From: VGJV01 sp964646415
Lineage (GTDB): Bacteria > Patescibacteriota > Minisyncoccia > UBA6257 > 2-01-FULL-56-20
Direction of reading: 5' to 3'
DNA: 19,564 nt
Assembly: GCA_964646415.1 (NCBI GenBank)
Contig: CAZYEL010000018.1
Location: 1-19,564, forward strand
A program made the position numbers and the translations under genes. Under the pieces are notes generated by a model that had not been told where the DNA came from, searched no databases, and saw only the letters and a program-made list of their open reading frames with translations. Position 1 is the first letter of the stretch, and every line of letters starts with the position of its first letter. Of this stretch, positions 13,894 to 19,322 are shown piece by piece.

Positions 13894-14553
13894 ATGACGA
13901 AAGACGACCTGCTAAAAACCCTCGAAAACCAGCACGTTCTCCAGTCTCCTTCGTTAATTCGCGCCTTCCAGAAAGTGGACCGTCGGCACTTTGTGTCCGC
14001 CGAGTTTGCGGCGGAGGCGTACGCGGACTATCCGCTCCCCATCGGGTTCGGGCAGACCACTTCCCAACCCTTCACTGTTGCGTTTATGCTTGAACTTCTC
14101 CTCCCGCGGCCGGGAGACCGCGTGCTCGAAATCGGGACGGGTTCCGGTTGGCAAACGGCGCTTTTGGGACACGTGGTGAGTGATGGTATGGTGAAGGGAC
14201 AAAAATCCCGTTCCACGGTGGTCACCATGGAGCGCATTTTGCCGTTGTGCAATCTTGCGGAAGGGAATATCCGCAAATGCGGCGTCGTGGAAAAGGAAGT
14301 GATACAGATAGTGACGGGGGATGGCATGCACGGGCACTCGAAGTATGCGCCGTACGACCGGATTATTTCGTGGGTGTCTTCCGACTCCATCGCCGTTGCA
14401 TGGAAAGAGCAGCTGCGCATGGGAGGGAGAATCGTGGCGCCCGTTGAGGGCACTATCGAGGTGCACGACAAGCTTTCTTCCGTCGACTACAACATCCGTG
14501 CATATCACGGGTTCGGGTTCATATCGCTTGAGGGAGAAGGGGATATGGGGTAG
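13894..14553 (+). CDS. second, diverged Pcm-like methyltransferase
   Basis: A 219-residue tandem paralogue of the preceding gene; by eye about two thirds of residues are identical along the whole length. QTTSQP keeps Ser57 and LEIGTGSGWQTALL keeps the SAM loop. The block PYDRIISAATTDCIP of the first copy has become PYDRIISWVSSDSIA, losing the small residues and the Pro normally found near the substrate pocket. This suggests changed substrate use or loss of activity. GAGAAGG lies 6 nt before the chosen ATG (13894), and the matching N-termini (MTKDDLL in both) support this start over an upstream in-frame ATG at 13852. The spacing and orientation suggest co-transcription with the first copy. Confidence 0.88.
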   Translation: MTKDDLLKTLENQHVLQSPSLIRAFQKVDRRHFVSAEFAAEAYADYPLPIGFGQTTSQPFTVAFMLELLLPRPGDRVLEIGTGSGWQTALLGHVVSDGMVKGQKSRSTVVTMERILPLCNLAEGNIRKCGVVEKEVIQIVTGDGMHGHSKYAPYDRIISWVSSDSIAVAWKEQLRMGGRIVAPVEGTIEVHDKLSSVDYNIRAYHGFGFISLEGEGDMG

Positions 14554-14765
14554 GCGAGTACTTGAGAAAGGAGAAAGGAGAACGTAGAATTGAGAAGATC
14601 AAACAACCTCGCCTTCGCGATGCACATGCGGGCTTTGCCCGCGCTCCGTCGCCGAAGCTATGGCGCGGTGTGCGACCGAAGCCCCGCCAAGGCGGGACGA
14701 AGGCCCTCCTTGCGTCACCGCTGAAGCTACGGCGGCACGCGGTCGCTAAAGCTACGGTGGGCAAT
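14554..14765. other. repeat-rich spacer between pcm2 and tRNA-Gly
   Basis: This 212-nt stretch has no convincing gene. It starts with a purine-rich tract (GAGAAAGGAGAAAGGAGAAC), then holds the hairpin GCGGGC-TTT-GCCCGC (14629-14643), a CCCGCC-AA-GGCGGG hairpin (14683-14696), and three copies of the core CGC-n-RAAGCTAYGGYG (14651-14665, 14719-14735, 14744-14760). A fourth copy is at 1698-1717. No clear tRNA promoter was found; the tRNA may be read from pcm2 or from inside the repeats. Confidence 0.6.
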
Positions 14766-14836
14766 GCGGGATTAGTACAGTGGCAGTACGATAGCTTCCC
14801 AAGCTATAGACGAGGGTTCGATTCCCTTATCCCGCT
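14766..14836 (+). tRNA. tRNA-Gly, anticodon CCC
   Basis: A complete 71-nt cloverleaf. The acceptor stem is GCGGGAT (14766-14772) with ATCCCGC (14829-14835), discriminator T. The D stem is GTAC/GTAC. The anticodon stem ATAGC/GCTAT has loop TTCCCAA, giving anticodon CCC for GGG codons. The T arm is GAGGG-TTCGATT-CCCTT. The CCA end is not encoded. The last 17 bases plus one following base are repeated at 14997-15014. Confidence 0.95.
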
Positions 14837-14841
14837 CGTGC

Positions 14842-14880
14842 AAACAAAAAGAACACTGCTCATGAGCGTTCTTTTTGTTT
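14842..14880. terminator. bidirectional intrinsic terminator after tRNA-Gly
   Basis: A perfect 13-bp stem, AAACAAAAAGAAC (14842-14854) with GTTCTTTTTGTTT (14868-14880), around ACTGCTCATGAGC. It starts 5 nt after the tRNA. The A-run on one side and T-run on the other would allow termination from both directions. Confidence 0.85.
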
Positions 14881-14890
14881 GTTGGATGAA

Positions 14891-15005
14891 AAGGGAATCG
14901 AACAGCGGAGGGGGTCGGGGAACCGCGCTCGGTTCCCTGTGTCGGAAATCATTCAAAACCGAGGGTTTTGAAAAGCGAACACAGGTGAGCGCGTGAGATT
15001 CCCTT
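14891..15005 (+). ncRNA. candidate structured RNA or long palindromic remnant next to tRNA-Gly
   Basis: Four nested helices can be drawn. The outermost is AAGGGAATC (14891-14899) with GATTCCCTT (14997-15005). Next is CGCGCTCG (14924-14931) with TGAGCGCG (14986-14993). Third is CCTGTGTCG (14936-14944) with CGAACACAGG (14976-14985), one bulged A. The tip is TTCAAAACC-GAG-GGTTTTGAA (14952-14972). A competing local hairpin, CGGGGAACCG-CGCT-CGGTTCCCTG (14916-14939), excludes parts of the second and third helices, so two folds are possible. There is no credible reading frame and no clear promoter. The base of the structure copies tRNA-Gly T-arm/3'-end sequence. It could be an expressed RNA, a decayed palindromic insertion or an integration scar. 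Confidence 0.5.
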
Positions 15006-15014
15006 ATCCCGCTC
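14997..15014 (+). repeat. 18-nt direct repeat of the tRNA-Gly 3' end
   Basis: GATTCCCTTATCCCGCTC is identical to 14820-14837, which covers the T-loop end, acceptor 3' strand, discriminator and one flanking base. The copies are 177 bp apart. Such repeats are typical of att sites made by tRNA-targeting integrases, but no integrase gene lies between them. A 13-nt inverted copy of the T arm (AAGGGAATCGAAC) is at 14891-14903. Confidence 0.7.
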
Positions 15015-15051
15015 CGAAAACTACTCCAAATGTTCCGCTGCCATGTGTGTT

Positions 15052-15079
15052 TTGAGCATGCAGCGCGCGGCGGTATAAT
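15052..15079 (+). promoter_or_regulatory. promoter for the DUF1761 gene
   Basis: TTGAGC (15052-15057), a 16-nt spacer and a perfect TATAAT (15074-15079). The ATG is 12 nt after the -10, so the 5' leader would be only about six bases and no Shine-Dalgarno is present. Confidence 0.6.
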
Positions 15080-15091
15080 TTAAAAAACAAT

Positions 15092-15508
15092 ATGACCATC
15101 AATTATTGGGCGGTGTTCACGTGCGCGGCGCTTGCAATGATTATCGGTGCGGTGTGGTACGGGCCGCTTTTCGGAAAGAAGTGGATGGAGATTATCGGGG
15201 CGGATTCCGCCGACGGGGAGGCGCGGAAGAAAATGCAACGGGGCGCGGGGAAGCTTTATCTCGTGCAATTTCTTCTCACGTTGTTCCAAGTGTGGGTGCT
15301 CGCGTGTTACATCGGCGGATGGAAAGATGCGTCGGGATTCGAAAATGCGTTATGGATTTGGGCGGCGTTCGTGGTGCCGGTGCTTGCGGGAGTTTCCATG
15401 TGGAATAACGATTCCGCAAAAACTGCTTGGGCGCGCTTCTTAATCCAGAGTGGATACCAACTCGTCATATTCTCGGTGTTCGGGCTTATCCTCGGGTGGT
15501 GGGCATAG
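15092..15508 (+). CDS. DUF1761 family membrane protein
   Basis: A 138-residue protein with four hydrophobic segments (about 6-26, 54-74, 86-104 and 117-137). The opening NYWAVFTCAALAMIIGAVWY followed by GPLFGKKWMEIIG is the characteristic start of DUF1761 (PF08570-like). The C-terminal half carries NDSAKTAWARFLIQSGYQLV and ends in a last helix, GLILGWWA. The function of the family is unknown; it sits in the cytoplasmic membrane. It is a single gene with its own good promoter, ends 63 nt before dnaG and has no obvious functional link to it. Confidence 0.85.
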   Translation: MTINYWAVFTCAALAMIIGAVWYGPLFGKKWMEIIGADSADGEARKKMQRGAGKLYLVQFLLTLFQVWVLACYIGGWKDASGFENALWIWAAFVVPVLAGVSMWNNDSAKTAWARFLIQSGYQLVIFSVFGLILGWWA

Positions 15509-15532
15509 GCTCTCATGGGCGCCGGTTTTCGG

Positions 15533-15562
15533 TTGCCATTCTTCCGTCAACTGGCATAGAAT
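15533..15562 (+). promoter_or_regulatory. promoter for dnaG, with a Shine-Dalgarno-like AGGGG
   Basis: TTGCCA (15533-15538), an 18-nt spacer and TAGAAT (15557-15562), followed by AGGGG about 5 nt before the ATG at 15572. The -10 and the purine run are so close that a transcript starting about 7 nt after the -10 would lose the AGGGG, so either the start site or the ribosome site works, not clearly both. Confidence 0.5.
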
Positions 15563-15571
15563 AGGGGAACA

Positions 15572-17296
15572 ATGGCAGGGTCCACCCCGGTAGAACTCAT
15601 CAAAGAAAAGCTCGATATTGTCGAGTTTTTGAGAGGGTATCTCCAGCTCCAGCAGGCGGGAAAGAATTTCAAGGCGCGGTGCCCGTTCCACAAGGAAAAG
15701 ACGCCGTCGTTTATGGTATCTCCCGACCGGCAGTCGTGGCATTGTTTCGGGTGCGCTTTGGGCGGGGATGTTTTTTCCTTCATCATGCGGTATGAGAACG
15801 TGGAGTTTGGCGAGGCATTGCGGGTGCTTGCGGAAAAAGCGGGCGTGGAATTGAAACGGCTGAACCCTTCGGAATACAAGCTCACCGGTGCGCTCCATGA
15901 GCTGAACACGCTCGCGAAAGATTTTTACCACACGCAGCTTACGGCGTATGCGCCTGCGCGAGACTATCTTTATTCTCGCAGCTTGAAACTTGAGACCATT
16001 GACCGATTCGAATTGGGTTGGGCGCCCCCCGGTCCCGAAGCGCTTACGCTCCATCTCATCAACACGGGCGGATGCACCCCCGACGAAATTATCCAGGCGG
16101 GGCTTGCGTTCCGTACCGAGCGGGGGCTTGTGATAGACCGTTTCCGCGGGAGGGTGATGTTCCCGATTCATAATCACTTCGGGAAAATCGCGGGGTTTAC
16201 GGGGCGGATTTTGCCTCGCCCTGAGCTTGTCGAAGGGCCGGCCGCTCCAGAAATCGCAAAATATGTGAATACGCCGGAGACGCCGATATTCCAGAAATCA
16301 AAACTGCTCTACGGATTTTGGGCGGCGAAGAATGCCATCCGCGACGCGAAGAGCGCCTTCATTGTCGAGGGGCAGATGGATTGCATCATGAGCGCACAGG
16401 CGGGAGTACCGAATGCGGTGGCGAGTTCCGGCACCGCGCTCACCGCGGACCATCTGAAGACCTTGCGGCGGGTCGCCGACGAAGTGGTTTTTTCTTTCGA
16501 TAACGACGAGGCGGGATGGGCGGCGGGGGAGCGCGCGATTGATTTGGCCCAGGCGGAAGATTTTCACGTAAAAGTGGTGACATGGAAAGATGTGAAAGAT
16601 CCGGCAGAGGCGGCGGCGGCAAACCCGGAGGCAATGCAACAGGCGGTCGTAGAGGCAAAGCCCGCCCCGCTTTTCTATTTCGAGAAATATTTGTCCGGCG
16701 TGACGGATTTCTCCGACCGGGAAGGGCTTTCGCGGTTGCGGGCGGTGCTCCGCAAAATCCAGGCGATTCCCAGCGCGGTACTCCGCGACTTTTGGCTCAA
16801 GGAACTTTCCCGGCGGGTTGCGATTGATGAAAACGTGCTTCGCGAGGAGGTGGGAAAATTGGCAGAAGAGAAGGCACCACTCAACGCTCCCGTGCACGCT
16901 GTGCCCGCAGAAGCCTTGGCGAAGGCGGGGAGCCGCCTCGACCTTTTGAGTGAGCGCGTATTGGCATATGCGGTTGCGCGGGGAGACCTCGCCGCTGCGG
17001 GGATGTGTATCGACTATTTCCCTCCGCTGTATCGTCGGGGGTTCGAACTGCTGCGCGAGGGGAAGAAGGCGAGCGGAGACCCCGAACTCGATGCGGTGCT
17101 GAATGTAGTTTTTCTGCGCGAGGGAACGTTCACGGAAGAGGAGGCGGGGGCGCTGCGCGAGGAGCTGGAGAAGGAGCATTTTCGCAGACGGCGCGAAGAA
17201 CTGACGCGGGCGGTGCGGCTCGCGGAATCGCGCGGAGACGAGCCGGCGGTACGCTCGGCACTTGATGAATTGCGAAAGATTCCGCATAATGCATAA
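15572..17296 (+). CDS. dnaG: DNA primase
   Basis: A 574-residue primase that makes RNA primers at the replication fork. The CHC2 zinc-binding domain is at the N-terminus: C37-P-F-H40 and C58-F-G-C61. The DnaG catalytic core follows (about 110-260), then the TOPRIM domain with Glu266 in IVEGQMD and D310-x-D312 in FSFDNDEAGWAAG. The C-terminal helicase-binding part is short and charged (EELEKEHFRRRREELTRA). Between GFTGRILP and AKYVNTPETPIF, where relatives have a short link, residues 215-226 read RPELVEGPAAPE; the DNA is a common palindromic repeat read in frame (16219-16237). The gene precedes rpoD, as in many bacterial macromolecular-synthesis operons. Confidence 0.96.
   Translation: MAGSTPVELIKEKLDIVEFLRGYLQLQQAGKNFKARCPFHKEKTPSFMVSPDRQSWHCFGCALGGDVFSFIMRYENVEFGEALRVLAEKAGVELKRLNPSEYKLTGALHELNTLAKDFYHTQLTAYAPARDYLYSRSLKLETIDRFELGWAPPGPEALTLHLINTGGCTPDEIIQAGLAFRTERGLVIDRFRGRVMFPIHNHFGKIAGFTGRILPRPELVEGPAAPEIAKYVNTPETPIFQKSKLLYGFWAAKNAIRDAKSAFIVEGQMDCIMSAQAGVPNAVASSGTALTADHLKTLRRVADEVVFSFDNDEAGWAAGERAIDLAQAEDFHVKVVTWKDVKDPAEAAAANPEAMQQAVVEAKPAPLFYFEKYLSGVTDFSDREGLSRLRAVLRKIQAIPSAVLRDFWLKELSRRVAIDENVLREEVGKLAEEKAPLNAPVHAVPAEALAKAGSRLDLLSERVLAYAVARGDLAAAGMCIDYFPPLYRRGFELLREGKKASGDPELDAVLNVVFLREGTFTEEEAGALREELEKEHFRRRREELTRAVRLAESRGDEPAVRSALDELRKIPHNA
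16219..16237. repeat. CCCTGAGCTTGTCGAAGGG palindromic repeat read in frame in dnaG
   Basis: This 19-nt imperfect palindrome is a sequence I know as a frequent dispersed repeat in many bacterial and metagenomic genomes. Here it encodes PELVEG in dnaG, in a linker between the core and the NTPETP segment. The frame is kept and the downstream TOPRIM domain is intact. Confidence 0.75.
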
Positions 17297-17431
17297 ATTA
17301 GTGCGTGCGCGGGGGGGCGTAGGGATTCTGAATCCCGTTAGAGATATACGCGGGAGTAGTGGGGTAATTTTGAGATAAACTATAAAGGGCACCACCAGTG
17401 ACAAAATGAGCTTTGGCAAATCTCTAACGGG
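17297..17431 (+). promoter_or_regulatory. dnaG-rpoD spacer: leader region of rpoD
   Basis: A 135-nt spacer. A G-rich start leads into the inverted repeat (17332-17345 / 17420-17433). Between the arms lie TATAAA (17381-17386), a possible -10 with no good -35, and a 9-codon mini-ORF (17406-17435). No strong Shine-Dalgarno precedes rpoD. The region may make rpoD expression depend on RNA folding or on translation of the leader; this is inference. Confidence 0.5.
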
Positions 17432-17433
17432 AT
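17332..17433. repeat. 14-bp inverted repeat enclosing the rpoD leader
   Basis: ATCCCGTTAGAGAT (17332-17345) and ATCTCTAACGGGAT (17420-17433) are perfectly complementary. The right arm contains the first two bases of the rpoD ATG. The arms are the T/A variant of the C/G arms at 13077-13138. If transcription comes through from dnaG, folding would bury the rpoD start in the stem. Confidence 0.8.
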
Positions 17434-17435
17434 GA
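17406..17435 (+). CDS. possible 9-residue leader peptide overlapping the rpoD start
   Basis: ATG at 17406 opens a frame encoding MSFGKSLTG. Its TGA (17433-17435) overlaps the rpoD ATG (17432-17434) as ATGA, the usual geometry for translational coupling. It has no clear ribosome binding site of its own and could be chance, but a ribosome translating it would open the right arm of the inverted repeat. Confidence 0.3.
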   Translation: MSFGKSLTG

Positions 17436-18634
17436 AGAAAAAACGGATACATAAGAAGAAAATAGTGAAGCGGACAAAGGCGTCGAAGAAGGCGCTTAAA
17501 AAGCGTGCGCCCAAGAAGCCGCCGGAGCAGGCGAAGAAGAAAACGGGCAGGAAGGGCCCTGACGAGTATGCGCTTCAGGAGCTTGTTGACCGCGGGCGTC
17601 CGCGCGGGTTTGTGACCGACAACGAGATTCTTTACCACTTCCCGAGCATCGAAGAGAACGTGGCGTTCCTTGAGGAGATTTATGACCGCCTTGAAAAAGC
17701 GGGGGTGAAAGTCGTGGAAACGGGAGGGCTTATCGATATCTCGAAGGGAGAGGTGACGGGCAAGGAACTTGCGGAGGCGACTTCGTTCGAGGGGGAGGTG
17801 CCGGACGCGGTGCAGATGTATTTGAAGGAAATCGGGAAGACGCCGCTTTTGACCAAAGACGAAGAGCGCGAGCTTGCGAAGCGCGTGGAGAAGGGAGAGG
17901 AAGAGGCGCGGCAGCGGCTCATGAAAGCGAACCTCCGGCTTGTGGTTTCGATTGCGAAGCGCTACATCAACCGTACTCCGCATCTTTCCATCCTCGATTT
18001 GATTCAGGAGGGGAACATCGGGCTCTCGCGGGCGGTGGAGAAATTTGATTACCGCAAGGGGTTCAAGTTTTCGACGTACGCTACCTGGTGGATTCGGCAG
18101 GCGATTACGCGTGCCTTGGCGGACCAGTCCCGCACGGTGCGGATTCCGGTGCACATGGTGGAGACGATTTCAAAGTACACCCAGATGCGCCGCCAGCTGA
18201 TTCAGGAGTTGGGACGCGAGCCGCTCGCCGAGGAAATCGCCGCCGAGATGGGGCTCGACGTCGATAAAATCCGGCACATCCAAAAAATCTCGCAGGAGGT
18301 GCTCTCGATTGAGACGCCTATCGGCGACGAGGAGGATTCCACGCTCTCGGACTTCATTCCCGACGAGAAAAACGCGACCCCCGCGCAGCTCACCGCCCGC
18401 GCCTTGCTTCGCGACCTTATCCGCGACATTTTGATAGACCTCACCGAACGCGAGCAAAAGATTTTGAAAATGCGATTCGGGCTCGAAGACGGCGTAACCC
18501 ACACGCTCGAAGAAGTGGGGAAGGCGTTCGGCGTGACGCGTGAACGCATCCGGCAGATCGAAGCGAAGGCGCTCGAAAAAATACGCGATCACGACAAAGC
18601 GAAGGCGCTCGAGGGGTTTAAGGATATTACGTAA
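17432..18634 (+). CDS. rpoD: primary sigma factor RpoD (sigma-70)
   Basis: A 400-residue group 1 type sigma factor that directs RNA polymerase to housekeeping promoters. A Lys/Arg-rich N-terminus (1-41) leads to a region 1.1-like segment (about 44-92, YALQELVDRGRPRGFVTDNE). Region 1.2 follows (124-157), then region 2 (158-235: NLRLVVSIAKRYINRTPHLS, DLIQEGNIGLSRAVEKFDYR, FSTYATWWIRQAITRALADQ). Region 3 spans about 236-320, and region 4 has LTEREQKILKMRFGLEDG and the helix-turn-helix LEEVGKAFGVTRERIRQIEA (359-378). All DNA-contacting parts are complete. The start codon lies in an inverted repeat and overlaps a mini-ORF. The gene follows dnaG and is followed by a membrane protein gene after 6 nt. 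Confidence 0.96.
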   Translation: MKKKRIHKKKIVKRTKASKKALKKRAPKKPPEQAKKKTGRKGPDEYALQELVDRGRPRGFVTDNEILYHFPSIEENVAFLEEIYDRLEKAGVKVVETGGLIDISKGEVTGKELAEATSFEGEVPDAVQMYLKEIGKTPLLTKDEERELAKRVEKGEEEARQRLMKANLRLVVSIAKRYINRTPHLSILDLIQEGNIGLSRAVEKFDYRKGFKFSTYATWWIRQAITRALADQSRTVRIPVHMVETISKYTQMRRQLIQELGREPLAEEIAAEMGLDVDKIRHIQKISQEVLSIETPIGDEEDSTLSDFIPDEKNATPAQLTARALLRDLIRDILIDLTEREQKILKMRFGLEDGVTHTLEEVGKAFGVTRERIRQIEAKALEKIRDHDKAKALEGFKDIT

Positions 18635-18640
18635 ACGACC

Positions 18641-19177
18641 ATGGAACCGATTGCATGGTTTCTCAAGCTTATCCATCGGGGCTTCTTTTCTTCTGAACTC
18701 AAAGAGGAAGAAAAAGCGTTTATAAAGGACAATATTCGGAAGCACCGGACTGTGCTTTGGATAAACGTCGTAGCCGCCATTTTCATCTACGAAAGTTTGC
18801 GGCGTACGCCGCTTGAGTCGGTGGGGACGGTGATTTCCTCGCTTATCGCTCCGGTCATGGTGTTGGGCACCGCATGGTTCGCCATCAGTTTCGGGGGTGT
18901 GCCGCAGCGGCTTATCAACATCGCGATGAGCGTGAGTTTCTGGATGTTCACCGCGTTCGTGACGTCGCTCTCCGCGATGTTTATCGCGGTGGCATTTATC
19001 ACCTCGCCTTATCTCTGGCCGGTACTGGCACTTATATATCTCGGTGCGCTCATCAGCTGTATCCAGTATGACACCGCGGACGGACTCAAAGCGGGGCTCG
19101 ATGAAGCGGTCTTGCGCCATTCGCGCGCCGCGCTTACGTACTATCACAGGCAGGGGATTAAGGGGGAGGAGGAGTGA
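18641..19177 (+). CDS. membrane protein of unknown function, co-transcribed with rpoD
   Basis: I do not recognise this 178-residue protein. It starts with an amphipathic stretch (MEPIAWFLKLIHRGFFSSEL), then a charged segment (KEEEKAFIKDNIRKHR). About four hydrophobic helices follow (roughly 38-52, 62-84, 92-116 and 121-141). The hydrophilic C-terminus ends RQGIKGEEE. No catalytic motif is evident. It begins 6 nt after the rpoD stop and is followed by a strong terminator, so it is very probably the last gene of the rpoD transcript. A hydrophobic membrane protein tied to the main sigma factor is not a standard arrangement, and no functional link should be assumed. Confidence 0.8.
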   Translation: MEPIAWFLKLIHRGFFSSELKEEEKAFIKDNIRKHRTVLWINVVAAIFIYESLRRTPLESVGTVISSLIAPVMVLGTAWFAISFGGVPQRLINIAMSVSFWMFTAFVTSLSAMFIAVAFITSPYLWPVLALIYLGALISCIQYDTADGLKAGLDEAVLRHSRAALTYYHRQGIKGEEE

Positions 19178-19197
19178 TAACCTTCCCGGACGGCATC

Positions 19198-19233
19198 GGC
19201 GCCCCTCGCAAGAGTGGCGCCTTTGATTTTTCT
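19198..19233 (+). terminator. intrinsic terminator at the end of the rpoD operon
   Basis: GGCGCC (19198-19203) pairs with GGCGCC (19216-19221), with a C/T mismatch and then CTC/GAG closed by a GCAA tetraloop, followed by TTTGATTTTTCT. Stem, GNRA loop and T-tract make a convincing Rho-independent terminator 21 nt after the membrane protein gene. Confidence 0.88.
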
Positions 19234-19241
19234 CATAAAAC

Positions 19242-19269
19242 TTGTCATTTTTATATTTTGTGCTATAAA
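19242..19269 (+). promoter_or_regulatory. promoter-like sequence pointing into the right IS element
   Basis: TTGTCA (19242-19247), a 16-nt spacer and TATAAA (19264-19269) preceded by TG (extended -10, TGCTATAAAT). It lies between the rpoD terminator and the IS end and would transcribe antisense to the transposase. It may be the orphaned promoter of a gene displaced by the IS, or chance in A/T-rich DNA. Confidence 0.4.
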
Positions 19270-19279
19270 TTATCCACTT

Positions 19280-19322
19280 GTAAATTGGCACCCAACCCCC
19301 TCAATTAGGACACCCTCTTGCA
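19280..19322 (+). repeat. candidate terminal inverted repeat of the right IS30-like element
   Basis: Partner of the left candidate at 333-365. GTAAATTGGCA (19280-19290) and CAATTAGGACACCCTCTTGCA (19302-19322) resemble, on the opposite strand, the sequence outside the left transposase start. The transposase stop codon (19305-19307) lies within it, as can happen in compact IS elements. Imperfect and judged by eye. Confidence 0.45.

Noticed and set aside
14562..14996. 144-codon plus-strand frame over the tRNA region
   Set aside because: It reads through repeats, the complete tRNA-Gly and the terminator, so it cannot be a real protein gene.
14889..15014. A second, minus-strand tRNA in the structured region
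   Set aside because: The T-arm-like and acceptor-like pieces cannot be arranged into a cloverleaf with a 7-nt anticodon loop.
16298..18154. 618-codon open frame on the minus strand across dnaG and rpoD
   Set aside because: It is antisense to two certain genes, is Arg/Leu/His-rich as expected from a shadow of GC-rich codons, and has no recognisable domain.
365..19280. A composite transposon between the two IS30-like copies
   Set aside because: The interior holds essential genes (serS, lepA, dnaG, rpoD), so mobility as a unit is unlikely; direct IS copies or an assembly break explain it better.
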